DNA of 64,000 nt from PALSA-1003 sp963741315. Its GTDB lineage: Bacteria; Pseudomonadota; Gammaproteobacteria; Burkholderiales; Casimicrobiaceae. Below, piece by piece: positions 27,521 through 36,668 of the stretch (position 1 is the stretch's first letter; the number at the start of each line of letters is the position of its first letter). The notes under the pieces are model-generated. The model worked only from the letters and a program-made list of their open reading frames with translations. It did not search any database and had not been told where the DNA came from. The position numbers were made by a program, and so were the translations under genes. Location: positions 62,001-126,000 of the forward strand of contig CAVUHK010000009.1 of assembly GCA_963741315.1 (NCBI GenBank). The letters run 5' to 3'.

Positions 27521-27812
27521 GCGTTCTCTCCAGTTAATGATCAAAGTGATTGCAGCTTCTCCGGCAAAGGATTCCCGCAAATGGGTCGTGCAACACACCG
27601 CCCTCCCCCAACGAGGAACGTTGTCTACAGTCCTGTTCCATTCACGCATTTCCGGCGGTTATGAAGTTGATACATCCGGGAACCCAGCCGCGACAATATT
27701 GTGCGCTCGTCTGCCGCGCCGCACAATCACACTTTCGTGCCGCGGCGATTGCCCGTTGGGGCCGAAATTGACCGGATAGCGCCGGTCATCGCGGCATCGT
27801 GCCCCGCTTTCG

Positions 27813-29015
27813 CTATGGCTGCCCGTCCAGACGCGCACGTGACAATACCGGCCAATATCGAATTGCATAAATCGCAAACGCGACAGACCAACATACGCCG
27901 GAAACAATCACCGTAGTCAGATACGCGTCCGGCAGCAGCATGCCGCCGAAAACGCGTACCACCGCCGCGACAAGGACAAGGACAAAACACGCGACTTCAA
28001 AGCGATCCGCAACCAGCGGCCGTCCCGTGTGACCGCGCGCGGTTCGGGTCATCATTCCAATCGTCATGCCGCCAATCGCCCCGACGGTCAAGGCGTGAAC
28101 GGCGAATAGCGGTCCCACCAACCCCAACTCGGCGAGTCCACGCAGCACGAGGTAGACGACAATCCAGCCGTAGGCGACATGCAGCACCCATACGAGAGGG
28201 GTCCGCCGAGTTCGCCACGGCCGCCACAAGTAGAGTCGTGCCGCGTGCGCACATGCAACGGCGAGCGCAACCACCGCGACAAGCAAAGCCGGGACGGGCA
28301 GCAGGTCGACAGCAAGCAGTACGAGCACGCCGGCCAATGCGAGTTTCTCAACCATCGGTTGCCGCGTCGCTTGCGCTCCCGGCACGCCATTGTTGGTGAA
28401 CATCGGAATCACTCGCCCGCTGATCACGGCCATGATGAACAGGACGACGTCGAGACCGACCTGGAGGCTCTCCCGTTCCGGCCAGTGCAGCAGGTCAAGA
28501 TGTGCAAGATGAAACGCGAGCGATGCAAGGGCGAGTGCCATCAGCAGCGCGAGAAAGAAATAGTTGCGCCGATTCCGACTCTGCACTACGGCTTTGCCGA
28601 TGCCGATGGCCAACGCCACGGGAAACGCTACATTGGCAATCGCGGCGGCAGTGGAATAAGGCGTCAAGACCAACACCCTACCGGCTACCCATAGCGCTGC
28701 AAGCGACATCAGCGCGACGCCCGTGGGTGTCGGGATGCCGGTCCAGTTGCGAACGGCTGTCAACAGGAATCCGGCCACTACAGCCAGCGTATAGCCGAAC
28801 AGCATCTCATGGCCATGCCACGCGGGGGTTCGCAGATATGCGACGGGAAGGTGGCCAGTGTATTGGCCGATCCAGAGCAGGATCGACGACGCGGCGAAAA
28901 CGCTTGCAAGCAGGTAGAACGGCCGAAAGCCCAGGCTCCATAGTGCGAACCCGTTGGAAGTGGGTTTCGCCTGCGGCCGCGCGACTTCGATCTTGATCAT
29001 CTGCAGCACTGGCAT
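27813..29015 (-). CDS. nnrS: NnrS family haem/copper membrane protein
   Basis: 400 residues with about twelve transmembrane helices. GFRPFYLLASVFAA near residue 30, WHGHEMLFGYTLAVVAGFLLTAVRNWTG near 66-93, SGRVIPMFTNNG and MTIGMMTRTARGHTGRPL are NnrS hallmarks. NnrS relieves NO stress in denitrifying and nitrate-respiring bacteria. It lies 49 bp downstream of ppiC on the same strand, so it probably ends the nar transcript. The ATG at 29000 is an alternative start. Confidence 0.92.
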   Translation of the reverse strand: MPVLQMIKIEVARPQAKPTSNGFALWSLGFRPFYLLASVFAASSILLWIGQYTGHLPVAYLRTPAWHGHEMLFGYTLAVVAGFLLTAVRNWTGIPTPTGVALMSLAALWVAGRVLVLTPYSTAAAIANVAFPVALAIGIGKAVVQSRNRRNYFFLALLMALALASLAFHLAHLDLLHWPERESLQVGLDVVLFIMAVISGRVIPMFTNNGVPGAQATRQPMVEKLALAGVLVLLAVDLLPVPALLVAVVALAVACAHAARLYLWRPWRTRRTPLVWVLHVAYGWIVVYLVLRGLAELGLVGPLFAVHALTVGAIGGMTIGMMTRTARGHTGRPLVADRFEVACFVLVLVAAVVRVFGGMLLPDAYLTTVIVSGVCWSVAFAIYAIRYWPVLSRARLDGQP

Positions 29016-29064
29016 GGAGCGCGCGCCGTCCGTTGCAAAAGCGACTCGGCGACGACTGCCCCCG

Positions 29065-29856
29065 CTATTGTACTAGTGGCGTGTCGGCGGCATCGAGGTT
29101 GACACCTTTCACCTCCGCTTCGCCGGCGAGCATTTGAAGGTACTGGCGCAGAGCAGTCACGTAGGTTAGCTGGCGCAACGACATGATCACCGCACCGCGC
29201 ACCTCGTCGAAGGATTGCGCGATACCCGGTTCGCGAGCCAGGACTTCGACCACATGGAGTCCGAAGCGACTATGCACGAGCCGCGGCAGGACGCCGACCT
29301 CGGTATGACCGAACAATTCGCGAGCGAACTCGGGCGCGCAGTCGGCCGCGCGAAGCCAGCCAAGATCGCCGCCTTGGGCACCGCTGGGACAGTTGGACGA
29401 GACGCGGGCGGCTTCGGCGAAGCGGTCGTTGGTCTTGCCATCGTGACAGCGTACGTGCAGCAATGTCGTCTCGGCGCGTTTGCGCAGTGCAGCGACATCC
29501 ACACCCGGAGTCACGGCGAAAAGGATATGCCGTGTCAGAACGCGCTCGCCGGTTCGATAGATGGCTTCGTGCGCTGCGTAGTGCCGCTGGCATGCTTCCT
29601 CTGACGGTTCTGGCGTGCTCGAGCTCTCGATCGAGCAACGACTCGATCGCGCTGGCGGCAACTTCGCTGATCACGCCGTCCGCCGCGGGCGCATCGTCCA
29701 CACCCAGCAGGCCGACATGCTGCGCGGCCTGACGCAGCAGCTCCGTGCAGGCCCGCTGCCGCAGTTCGTCCGACGGCAGCGCGACATCCGGTGCGTGCAA
29801 TGCGCACGCCATTGATCGACGCCACCTTCAGAGGAAGTCTGGCAGTGAGTCGTCAT
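29065..29856 (-). CDS. PpiC/NifM-like peptidylprolyl isomerase of the nar operon (frameshifted)
   Basis: About 260 residues if repaired. Fragments in order are MTTHCQTSSE, VASINGVRIA, APDVALPSDELRQRACTELLRQAAQHVGLL, then TPEPSEEACQRHYAAH, TRHILFAVTPGVD and the parvulin-like GGDLGWLRAADCAPEFA and HSRFGLHVVEVL. Frame changes fall near 29830, 29805 and 29620. Such genes commonly follow narI in betaproteobacteria and are thought to help nitrate reductase folding. GGAG precedes ATG 29856, 13 bp after the narI stop. The intact reading is inferred. Confidence 0.72.
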
Positions 29857-29869
29857 CGCGGGGCTCCTC

Positions 29870-30616
29870 TCAAACACCCGCGCCGGGCTGACGCGGCAGA
29901 TTGTGGCCAACGGGCACATTGAGTCGCCGGCTGCGCACCACCTGGTACGGCCGGAACAGGTAGCCGATGGTCGCGAAGCCGCTCCACACATGAACGAACC
30001 GGCTGAACGGAAGAGAGCAGAAAGATCGTCATGCCCAGCACCATGTGCAGCTTGTAGTGCCATTCCACGGCCATCAGCGCCCCGGCGTCAGGGCGCAAGG
30101 TAGCGACGCTTTGCAGGTAGCTGGCCAGGATCAGCATCGTGCTGCCATCCGAGTGATGCCACGACAGGACGGCAGAGTGACCAGGCCGACTAACAGTTGC
30201 GCCCACAGGATGACCAGGATCGCGATGTCGGTGCGGTGGCTGGTCAAGCGGATGCGTGGATCGAAGATGCGCCGGTACAACAGCAGCGTCAGGCCGACAA
30301 AGCAGATAAAGCCCGCGATGCCGCCGGAGACGATGGCGAGCATCTGCTTCTGCGGAGCAGTGATGAACGAGTCGTACATCGAGTGCGGCGTGAGCTGTCC
30401 GAACAGGTGCCCGAAGAACAGGAAGATGATGCCGATGTGGAACAGGTTGCTGCCCCAGCGCAGCGTCCCGGCGCGCAGCAACTGCGACGAATCGCTTTTC
30501 CACGTGTACTGGTCGCGATCGAATCGCGCCAGGCTGCCCATGAAGAACACCGCCAGGCAAATGTACGGATAGACGGTGAAGAGGAAATTGTTCAGGTAGG
30601 ACAGAACGGGGTTCAT
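29870..30616 (-). CDS. narI: Respiratory nitrate reductase gamma subunit (two frameshifts)
   Basis: Cytochrome b subunit of about 248 residues with five membrane helices that passes quinol electrons to NarH. The N-terminus LNNFLFTVYPYICLAVFFMGSLARFDRDQYTWK is typical. Haem-ligand His candidates are in FHIGI, FGHLFG, KLHMVLG and FVHVWS. The frame breaks near 30170 (after LVTLPS; it resumes HSDGSTMLILASYLQS) and near 30020 (it resumes LPFSRFVHVWSGFATIGYLFRPYQVV), ending at 29870. Its ATG overlaps the narJ stop (ATGA). Confidence 0.88.
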
Positions 30617-31317
30617 GCGGGGGCTCCCGGTGGCGCGCTGTTCTGTGCGCTCCTGCGAACGACGCGAATCGGCTGCGACTGGCCCGGCTTGGCCTGGCCC
30701 TTGGCGGAACAGCCGTCGAACACGACCGGCTCGGCCCAGCTTTCGTCCAATGTCTCGTCAGCGGCCGGCTCGACCGGCTGGGCCTTTCCGCCGGCGAGCT
30801 CGATCAAAGCGCCCACGACGCTTGCATAGGCGCTGTCTCGCTTGCGCAACGCCCCAAAAATCACGTTCAGGATGTGGACAATCTCGCCCAGAAAGTCGCG
30901 TGCCTCGCGCGGCGGCTGCGTGGACGCGAATTCGAGCAACGCCGGCAGATAGTCGGGCAACTCTCCCGGGGCAAGGATGAGGCCGGCCTTGGCGTAGGTC
31001 TCCCCCAGGTCGATCATTGCCGGCCCGCGATCGCGCGAATCGCCATGGACGTGCTCGAACAGGTGCAGCGAGGTGGCTCGGCCGCGATCGAACAATTCGA
31101 CATAGGCTGCCTCGGCTTCCAGCGGATCGGCACATTGCAAGGTGTCCATCAACGCATCGATTTCGGCGCGGCGGGATGGCGAGACAGCGGCTTCGGCGGT
31201 GAGCAAGTCCCGCATTTCCGGGATGCAGCCGAGCATCCGCGCATCGGGGTAGGCGAGCAATGCCGCCAGCACGCGCAGACTCTTGCCCATCGGTCGAGGG
31301 GAGTTCAGTGCAAACAT
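30613..31317 (-). CDS. narJ: Nitrate reductase molybdenum cofactor assembly chaperone
   Basis: 234 residues. Start MFALNSPRPM at 31317 has GGAGG 7 bases upstream and sits 2 bp after the narH stop. LRVLAALLAYPD, the acidic ELFDRGRATSLHLFEHVHGDSRDRGPAM and YLPALLEFAS match the NarJ/TorD chaperone family. It binds apo-NarG in the cytoplasm before cofactor insertion and membrane docking. The C-terminal Pro/Gly-rich tail is variable in the family. Confidence 0.95.
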   Translation of the reverse strand: MFALNSPRPMGKSLRVLAALLAYPDARMLGCIPEMRDLLTAEAAVSPSRRAEIDALMDTLQCADPLEAEAAYVELFDRGRATSLHLFEHVHGDSRDRGPAMIDLGETYAKAGLILAPGELPDYLPALLEFASTQPPREARDFLGEIVHILNVIFGALRKRDSAYASVVGALIELAGGKAQPVEPAADETLDESWAEPVVFDGCSAKGQAKPGQSQPIRVVRRSAQNSAPPGAPA

Positions 31318-31319
31318 GA

Positions 31320-32843
31320 TCAAACCTCCGCCCTGATGGGAATGGTGCGCTTCTTTTCGCTGCCGAACAGGCTTGTCTCGCCGGTTCCTTCGGAGCAGCC
31401 ATTGCCGAAGCTGAAGCCGCAGCCACCGCGAACGTTGAAGGTGTTTTCGGCGTACTCACGGTGAGTGCTTGGAATCACGAAGCGATCCTCGTAATTGGCG
31501 ATTGCCATCACGTGGTACATGTCCTCCACTTCGGCCTGGGTGATCCCCACCTGCTTGAGCACGGCCTGGTTGATGCGCCCATCGACGTGCTTTTCGCGCT
31601 GATAGGCGCGCATGGCCAGCATCCGCTCCAGTGCGCGCACCACCGGCTTGGTGTCCCCGGCCGTCAGCAGGTTGGCCAGGTAATTGACCGGAATGCGCAA
31701 TTGGCTGACATCGGGAATTTCGCCGTTGCTTCCAACGTGCCCGGCATTCGCCGCCGCACTGATGGGCGACAGTGGCGGCACGTACCAGACCATCGGCAGC
31801 GTGCGGTATTCGGGATGCAGCGGCAGCGCCACCTTCCATTGCACCGCCATCTTGTAGACCGGGCTGTTGCGAGCGGCCTCCATCCAGTTGTCCGGAACGC
31901 CGTCATCGCGGGCCTGCGCGATCACTTTCGGATCGAACGGGTCGAGGAAGATGTCGAGCTGCGCCTGGTACAGGTCGCGGTCGTGCTCGACGCTTGCCGC
32001 CTGCTCGATGCGGTCGGCGTCGTAGAGCAGCACGCCGAGGTAACGGATGCGGCCGACACAGGTCTCGCTGCATACGGTCGGCTGGCCGGCTTCGATGCGC
32101 GGATAGCAGAAGATGCATTTCTCGGCCTTGCCGCTCTTCCAGTTGTAGTAGATCTTCTTGTACGGGCAGCCGCTCACGCACATGCGCCAGCCGCGGCACT
32201 TGTCCTGGTCGATCAGCACGATGCCGTCTTCCTCGCGCTTGTAGATCGAGCCCGAGGGACAGGAGGCCACGCACGCCGGGTTCAGGCAGTGTTCGCACAG
32301 CCTGGGCAGGTACATCATGAAGGTATTCTCGAACTGGCCGAAGATGTCCTTCTGGATGTCGTCGAAGTTCCGGTCCTTGCTGCGTCCCGCAAACTCGCCG
32401 CCGAGGATTTCTTCCCAGTTCGGACCCCAGACGATCTTGTCCATCTGCTTGCCGGTGATCAGGCTGCGCGGCCGCGCCGTCGGCGTCGCCTTCATCTCGG
32501 GCGCCGACTGCAGGTGCCCGTAGTCGAAGGTGAAGGGCTCGTAGTAATCGTCGATCTGGGGCAGGTTGGGGTTGGCGAAGATGCGCATCAGCAGTTTCCA
32601 CTTCGCGCCCTGCCGCGGCTCGATGCTGCCGTCGGCTTTGCGCACCCAGCCACCGTTCCACTTGTCCTGGTTCTCCCATTCCTTCGGATAGCCGATGCCG
32701 GGTTTGGTCTCGACGTTGTTGAACCAGGCGTATTCCATGCCCGGCCGACTGGTCCAGACGTTTTTGCAGGTGACCGAGCAGGTGTGGCAACCGATGCACT
32801 TGTCCAGGTTGAGCACCATGCCGATCTGGGCGCGGATCTTCAT
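31320..32843 (-). CDS. narH: Respiratory nitrate reductase beta (iron-sulphur) subunit
   Basis: 507 residues, close to the usual size. Four cluster motifs are seen: CIGCHTCSVTCKNVW, CEHCLNPACVASCP, CRGWRMCVSGCP (Trp in place of one Cys, marking the 3Fe-4S site) and CIFCYPRIEAGQPTVCSETC. It carries electrons from NarI to NarG on the cytoplasmic side. Its ATG overlaps the narG stop by 4 bp. The sequence looks intact. Confidence 0.97.
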   Translation of the reverse strand: MKIRAQIGMVLNLDKCIGCHTCSVTCKNVWTSRPGMEYAWFNNVETKPGIGYPKEWENQDKWNGGWVRKADGSIEPRQGAKWKLLMRIFANPNLPQIDDYYEPFTFDYGHLQSAPEMKATPTARPRSLITGKQMDKIVWGPNWEEILGGEFAGRSKDRNFDDIQKDIFGQFENTFMMYLPRLCEHCLNPACVASCPSGSIYKREEDGIVLIDQDKCRGWRMCVSGCPYKKIYYNWKSGKAEKCIFCYPRIEAGQPTVCSETCVGRIRYLGVLLYDADRIEQAASVEHDRDLYQAQLDIFLDPFDPKVIAQARDDGVPDNWMEAARNSPVYKMAVQWKVALPLHPEYRTLPMVWYVPPLSPISAAANAGHVGSNGEIPDVSQLRIPVNYLANLLTAGDTKPVVRALERMLAMRAYQREKHVDGRINQAVLKQVGITQAEVEDMYHVMAIANYEDRFVIPSTHREYAENTFNVRGGCGFSFGNGCSEGTGETSLFGSEKKRTIPIRAEV

Positions 32844-35800
32844 GCCACCTCCCCTTGGGACTGCACGGGTACGATCAATTCATTGGCGACGGGTGTATCC
32901 AGCCAGTCGACCTTGTTCATCTTGCGCACCACGACGAACTCGTCGCGGTTTGTGCCGATGGTTCCGTAGTAGTTGAAGCCGTAGCTGAACTGCGCGTATC
33001 CGCCGATCATGTGCGTGGGTTTCAGGACGATGCGCGTCACCGAGTTGTGGATGCCACCGCGCACACCGGTGATCTCGGAGCCGGGAGTGTTCACGATCTT
33101 TTCCTGTGCGTGGTACATCATGACCATGCCGGGATTTACGCGCTGGCTGACGATGGAGCGCGCCGCGATCGCGCCGTTGACGTTGAACAGCTCTATCCAG
33201 TCGTTGTCGACGATGCCGGCGCGCTTTGCGTCATCTTCGCTGAGCCACACGCAGGGCCCGCCACGGCTCAGCGTAAGCATCATCAGGTTGTCGGTATAGG
33301 TGCTGTGGATGCCCCATTTCTGGTGCGGTGTGATGAAATTGAGAACGATCTCGGGGTTCCCGTTCGGCTTGATGCCCTGGATGCCGGCGGTGGTCTTCAG
33401 GTCCACCGGCGGGCGGTAGCTGCTGAAGCCTTCGCCGAACGCGCGCATCCACGGATGATCCATGTAGAACTGCTGGCGCCCGGTAAGCGTGCGCCACGGG
33501 ATCATCTCGTGCACGTTGGTGTAGCCGGCGTTGTACGACACGGTTTCGCTTTCGATGCCGCTCCAGGTCGGCGAACTGATGATCTTGCGCGGCTGCGCCT
33601 GGATGTCGCGGAAGCGGATCTTCTCGTCCTCGCGATGGATCGCCAGGTGCGTGTGATCGCGGCCGGTCTGCCTGCCGAGCGCCTCCCAGGCTTTCACTGC
33701 CACGTGCCCATTCGTTTCCGGCGCCAACTGCAGAATCACCTCGCAGGCGTCGATGTCGGTCTCGATCTTCGGCATGCCGCGGGTCGCGCCTTCGGCAGTG
33801 ACGAGACCGCTGAGTTCGCCCAGCTGCTTGACTTCCGCCTGCGTGTTCCAGGCGATGCCCTTGCCGCCGTTACCGATCTTGGCCATCAGCGGTCCCAACG
33901 CCGTGAAGCGCTTGAACACATTCGGGTAGTCGCGCTCGACGACGACGAGATTGGGGGCGGTCTTGCCAGGGATCAGCTCGCACTCGCCGCGCTTCCAGTC
34001 CTTGACTTCGAATGGCTGCGCCAGCTCGGAAGGGCTGTCATGCATGAGCGGACTCAGGACCAGCTCGCGCTCTACCCCCAGATGACCGACGCAGACTTCG
34101 CTGAACTTCTTCGCGAAGCCCTTGTAGATGTCCCAGTCGCTGCGCGACTGCCAGGCCGGATCCACCGCGGTGGACAGCGGGTGAATGAACGGATGCATAT
34201 CGCTGGTGTTCAAATCGTTCTTCTCGTACCAGGTGGCGGTGGGAAGCACGATGTCGCTGTACAGGCACGTCGTACTCATGCGAAAGTCGAGCGTCACCAG
34301 CAGGTCGAGCTTGCCTTCCGGCGCCTTGTCGTGCCAGACCACCTCGGCGGGCTTGGCCTCCTGTGCTCCCAGGTCTTTGCCTTGCACACCGTTGCTTGTG
34401 CCCAGCAGGTGCTTGAGGAAGTACTCGTGCCCCTTGCCGCTGGAGCCGAGCAGGTTGGAGCGCCACACGAACATGTTGCGCGGCCAGTTGTCGGGATGGT
34501 CGGGGTCGGTGCAGCTCATCTTGAGCGTGCCATCCTTGAGCCCCTTGACCGCGTAGTCCTTCGCATCGAGACCGGCGGCCTGCGCGTCGCGCACGACCTG
34601 CAGCGGATTGGTCTGTAGCTGCGGCGCGGAGGGCAACCAGCCCATGCGCTCGGCGCGCACGTTGTAGTCGATCATGCTGCCGGCGTAGAGCTTCTTGTCG
34701 GCCAGCGGCGAGATCACTTCGTCCATGCCGAGTTTCTCGTATCGCCACTGGTCGGTATGGGCGTAGAAGAAGCTGGTGCTGTTCATCTGCCGCGGTGGGC
34801 GGATCCAGTCGAGCGCAAACGCCAGCGCCGTCCATCCGGTCTGCGGCCGCAGCTTTTCCTGGCCCACGTAGTGCGCCCAGCCGCCACCGCTCTTGCCGAT
34901 GCAACCGCACATCATCAGCATATTGATGACACCGCGGTAGTTCATGTCGCTGTGGTACCAGTGGTTCATCGCCGCGCCGATGATCACCATCGACTTGCCA
35001 TGCGTCTTGTGCGCGTTCTCGGCGAACTGGCGCGCCACGGCGATGAGCTGCTCGCGCGGCGTGCCGGTGATGCGCTCCTGCCACGCAGGCGTGTACGGCG
35101 TATCGTCGTCGAAACTCTTCGCGGCCAGCTCGCCTGGGAAACCGCGAGCCACGCCGTAGTTCGCAACCTGAAGATCGAACACCGTCGCCACCAGGGCCTC
35201 GCGCCGGTCGGCGGCATTGCCGAGGACGATTCGCCGCGCAGGTACCGTACGAACCAGTACATCGGTCTGCTGGTTGTTCGGGAAATGCTCGCTGACGATC
35301 CCGCCGAAGTACGGGAAGCCGACCTTTGCCGTCTCCGTGCTCGGATGCTCGCCTTCCAGCAGCGACAACTTGAGCTTTACGTCGTGGCCATGGCGCGCTT
35401 CCCTGGCTTCAAGGTTCCACTGGCCTTGATCGGACCGACCATCGGGACCCCAGCGAAAGCCGATCGCGCCATTGGGCAAGACCACCTCGCCCTTCTCATC
35501 GAACGCAACCGTCTTCCATTCCGGATTGTTGGCCTGGTCCAACTTGCCATCGAAGTCGGACGCACGCACATAGCGATCGGGCACGGTGATGACTTCGCCA
35601 CTGGGCAGCGTGTGCTCCTTGAGCAGCACCAGCATCGGCATGTCGGTGTAGCGACGCACGTAATCGTCGAAGTAGGCGCTGCGCTCTTTGCCCGCGTCCG
35701 GAAAGTAGAACTCCTTGAGGATGACATGGCCCATCGCCATGGCAACCGCGGCGTCGGTACCCTGCTTCGGATGCATCCAGATGTCGGCGAGCTTGGCGAC

Positions 35801-36658
35801 TTCGGAATAATCGGGCGTGACTGCGACCGTCTTTGTGCCCTTGTAGCGCACCTCGGTGAAGAAATGCGCGTCCGGCGTGCGTGTCTGCGGCACATTCGAG
35901 CCCCAGGCGATGATGAAGCTCGAATTGAACCAATCGGCCGACTCCGGCACGTCGGTCTGCTCTCCCCAGATTTGCGGACTGCTTGGCGGGAGGTCGCAGT
36001 ACCAGTCGTAAAAACTCATGCACACGCCGCCGATCAGACTCAGATAGCGCGAACCCGCGGCGTAACTGACCATCGACATCGCGGGGATCGGGGAAAAGCC
36101 GATGACGCGGTCCGGACCGTATTTCTTTATCGTATAGACGTTTGCCGCGGCGATGATCTCGTTGACCTCGTCCCAGTTCGAGCGCACGAAGCCACCGAGG
36201 CCTCGCACCTGCTGGTAGTCGCGTCGCTTGGCGTCGTCCTCGACGATCGACGTCCACGCCGCGACCGGGTCGTGTGCGATACGCGCTCGGCGCCAATGCT
36301 TCAGAAGACGCCCGCGCACCAGCGGATACTTGACGCGATTCGCGCTGTAGAGATACCAGCTGTAGCTGGCGCCGCGAGCGCAGCCGCGTGGCTCGTGATT
36401 GGGCATGTCCCAGCGCGTGCGCGGGTAGTCGGTTTGCTGCGTTTCCCAGGTGACGATGCCGCCCTTGACGTAAATCTTCCACGAGCACGACCCCGTGCAG
36501 TTCACGCCGTGAGTGGAGCGAACGATCTTGTCGTGCGCCCAGCGGTTGCGATAGGCGTCTTCCCAGGTGCGGTCTTCGCCCGTGGTGACCCCGTGGTCGC
36601 CGGCGAAGCCCTCGCGCGGCTGCAGGAAGTAGTTCAGTCGATCCAGAAAGTGGCTCAC
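32840..36658 (-). CDS. narG: Respiratory nitrate reductase alpha (molybdopterin) subunit
   Basis: 1272 residues, full family length. The 4Fe-4S ligands are His50, Cys54, Cys58 and Cys93 (HGVNCTGSC and RGCARGASY). The Mo ligand Asp lies in YDWYCDLPPSSP, followed by WGEQTDVPESADW. It reduces nitrate to nitrite in the cytoplasm. It starts 10 bp after narK2 and overlaps narH. No lesions are seen although it is the longest gene here, in contrast to the nearby narI and ppiC. Confidence 0.97.
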   Translation of the reverse strand: MSHFLDRLNYFLQPREGFAGDHGVTTGEDRTWEDAYRNRWAHDKIVRSTHGVNCTGSCSWKIYVKGGIVTWETQQTDYPRTRWDMPNHEPRGCARGASYSWYLYSANRVKYPLVRGRLLKHWRRARIAHDPVAAWTSIVEDDAKRRDYQQVRGLGGFVRSNWDEVNEIIAAANVYTIKKYGPDRVIGFSPIPAMSMVSYAAGSRYLSLIGGVCMSFYDWYCDLPPSSPQIWGEQTDVPESADWFNSSFIIAWGSNVPQTRTPDAHFFTEVRYKGTKTVAVTPDYSEVAKLADIWMHPKQGTDAAVAMAMGHVILKEFYFPDAGKERSAYFDDYVRRYTDMPMLVLLKEHTLPSGEVITVPDRYVRASDFDGKLDQANNPEWKTVAFDEKGEVVLPNGAIGFRWGPDGRSDQGQWNLEAREARHGHDVKLKLSLLEGEHPSTETAKVGFPYFGGIVSEHFPNNQQTDVLVRTVPARRIVLGNAADRREALVATVFDLQVANYGVARGFPGELAAKSFDDDTPYTPAWQERITGTPREQLIAVARQFAENAHKTHGKSMVIIGAAMNHWYHSDMNYRGVINMLMMCGCIGKSGGGWAHYVGQEKLRPQTGWTALAFALDWIRPPRQMNSTSFFYAHTDQWRYEKLGMDEVISPLADKKLYAGSMIDYNVRAERMGWLPSAPQLQTNPLQVVRDAQAAGLDAKDYAVKGLKDGTLKMSCTDPDHPDNWPRNMFVWRSNLLGSSGKGHEYFLKHLLGTSNGVQGKDLGAQEAKPAEVVWHDKAPEGKLDLLVTLDFRMSTTCLYSDIVLPTATWYEKNDLNTSDMHPFIHPLSTAVDPAWQSRSDWDIYKGFAKKFSEVCVGHLGVERELVLSPLMHDSPSELAQPFEVKDWKRGECELIPGKTAPNLVVVERDYPNVFKRFTALGPLMAKIGNGGKGIAWNTQAEVKQLGELSGLVTAEGATRGMPKIETDIDACEVILQLAPETNGHVAVKAWEALGRQTGRDHTHLAIHREDEKIRFRDIQAQPRKIISSPTWSGIESETVSYNAGYTNVHEMIPWRTLTGRQQFYMDHPWMRAFGEGFSSYRPPVDLKTTAGIQGIKPNGNPEIVLNFITPHQKWGIHSTYTDNLMMLTLSRGGPCVWLSEDDAKRAGIVDNDWIELFNVNGAIAARSIVSQRVNPGMVMMYHAQEKIVNTPGSEITGVRGGIHNSVTRIVLKPTHMIGGYAQFSYGFNYYGTIGTNRDEFVVVRKMNKVDWLDTPVANELIVPVQSQGEVA

Positions 36659-36668
36659 GGTGATGTCC

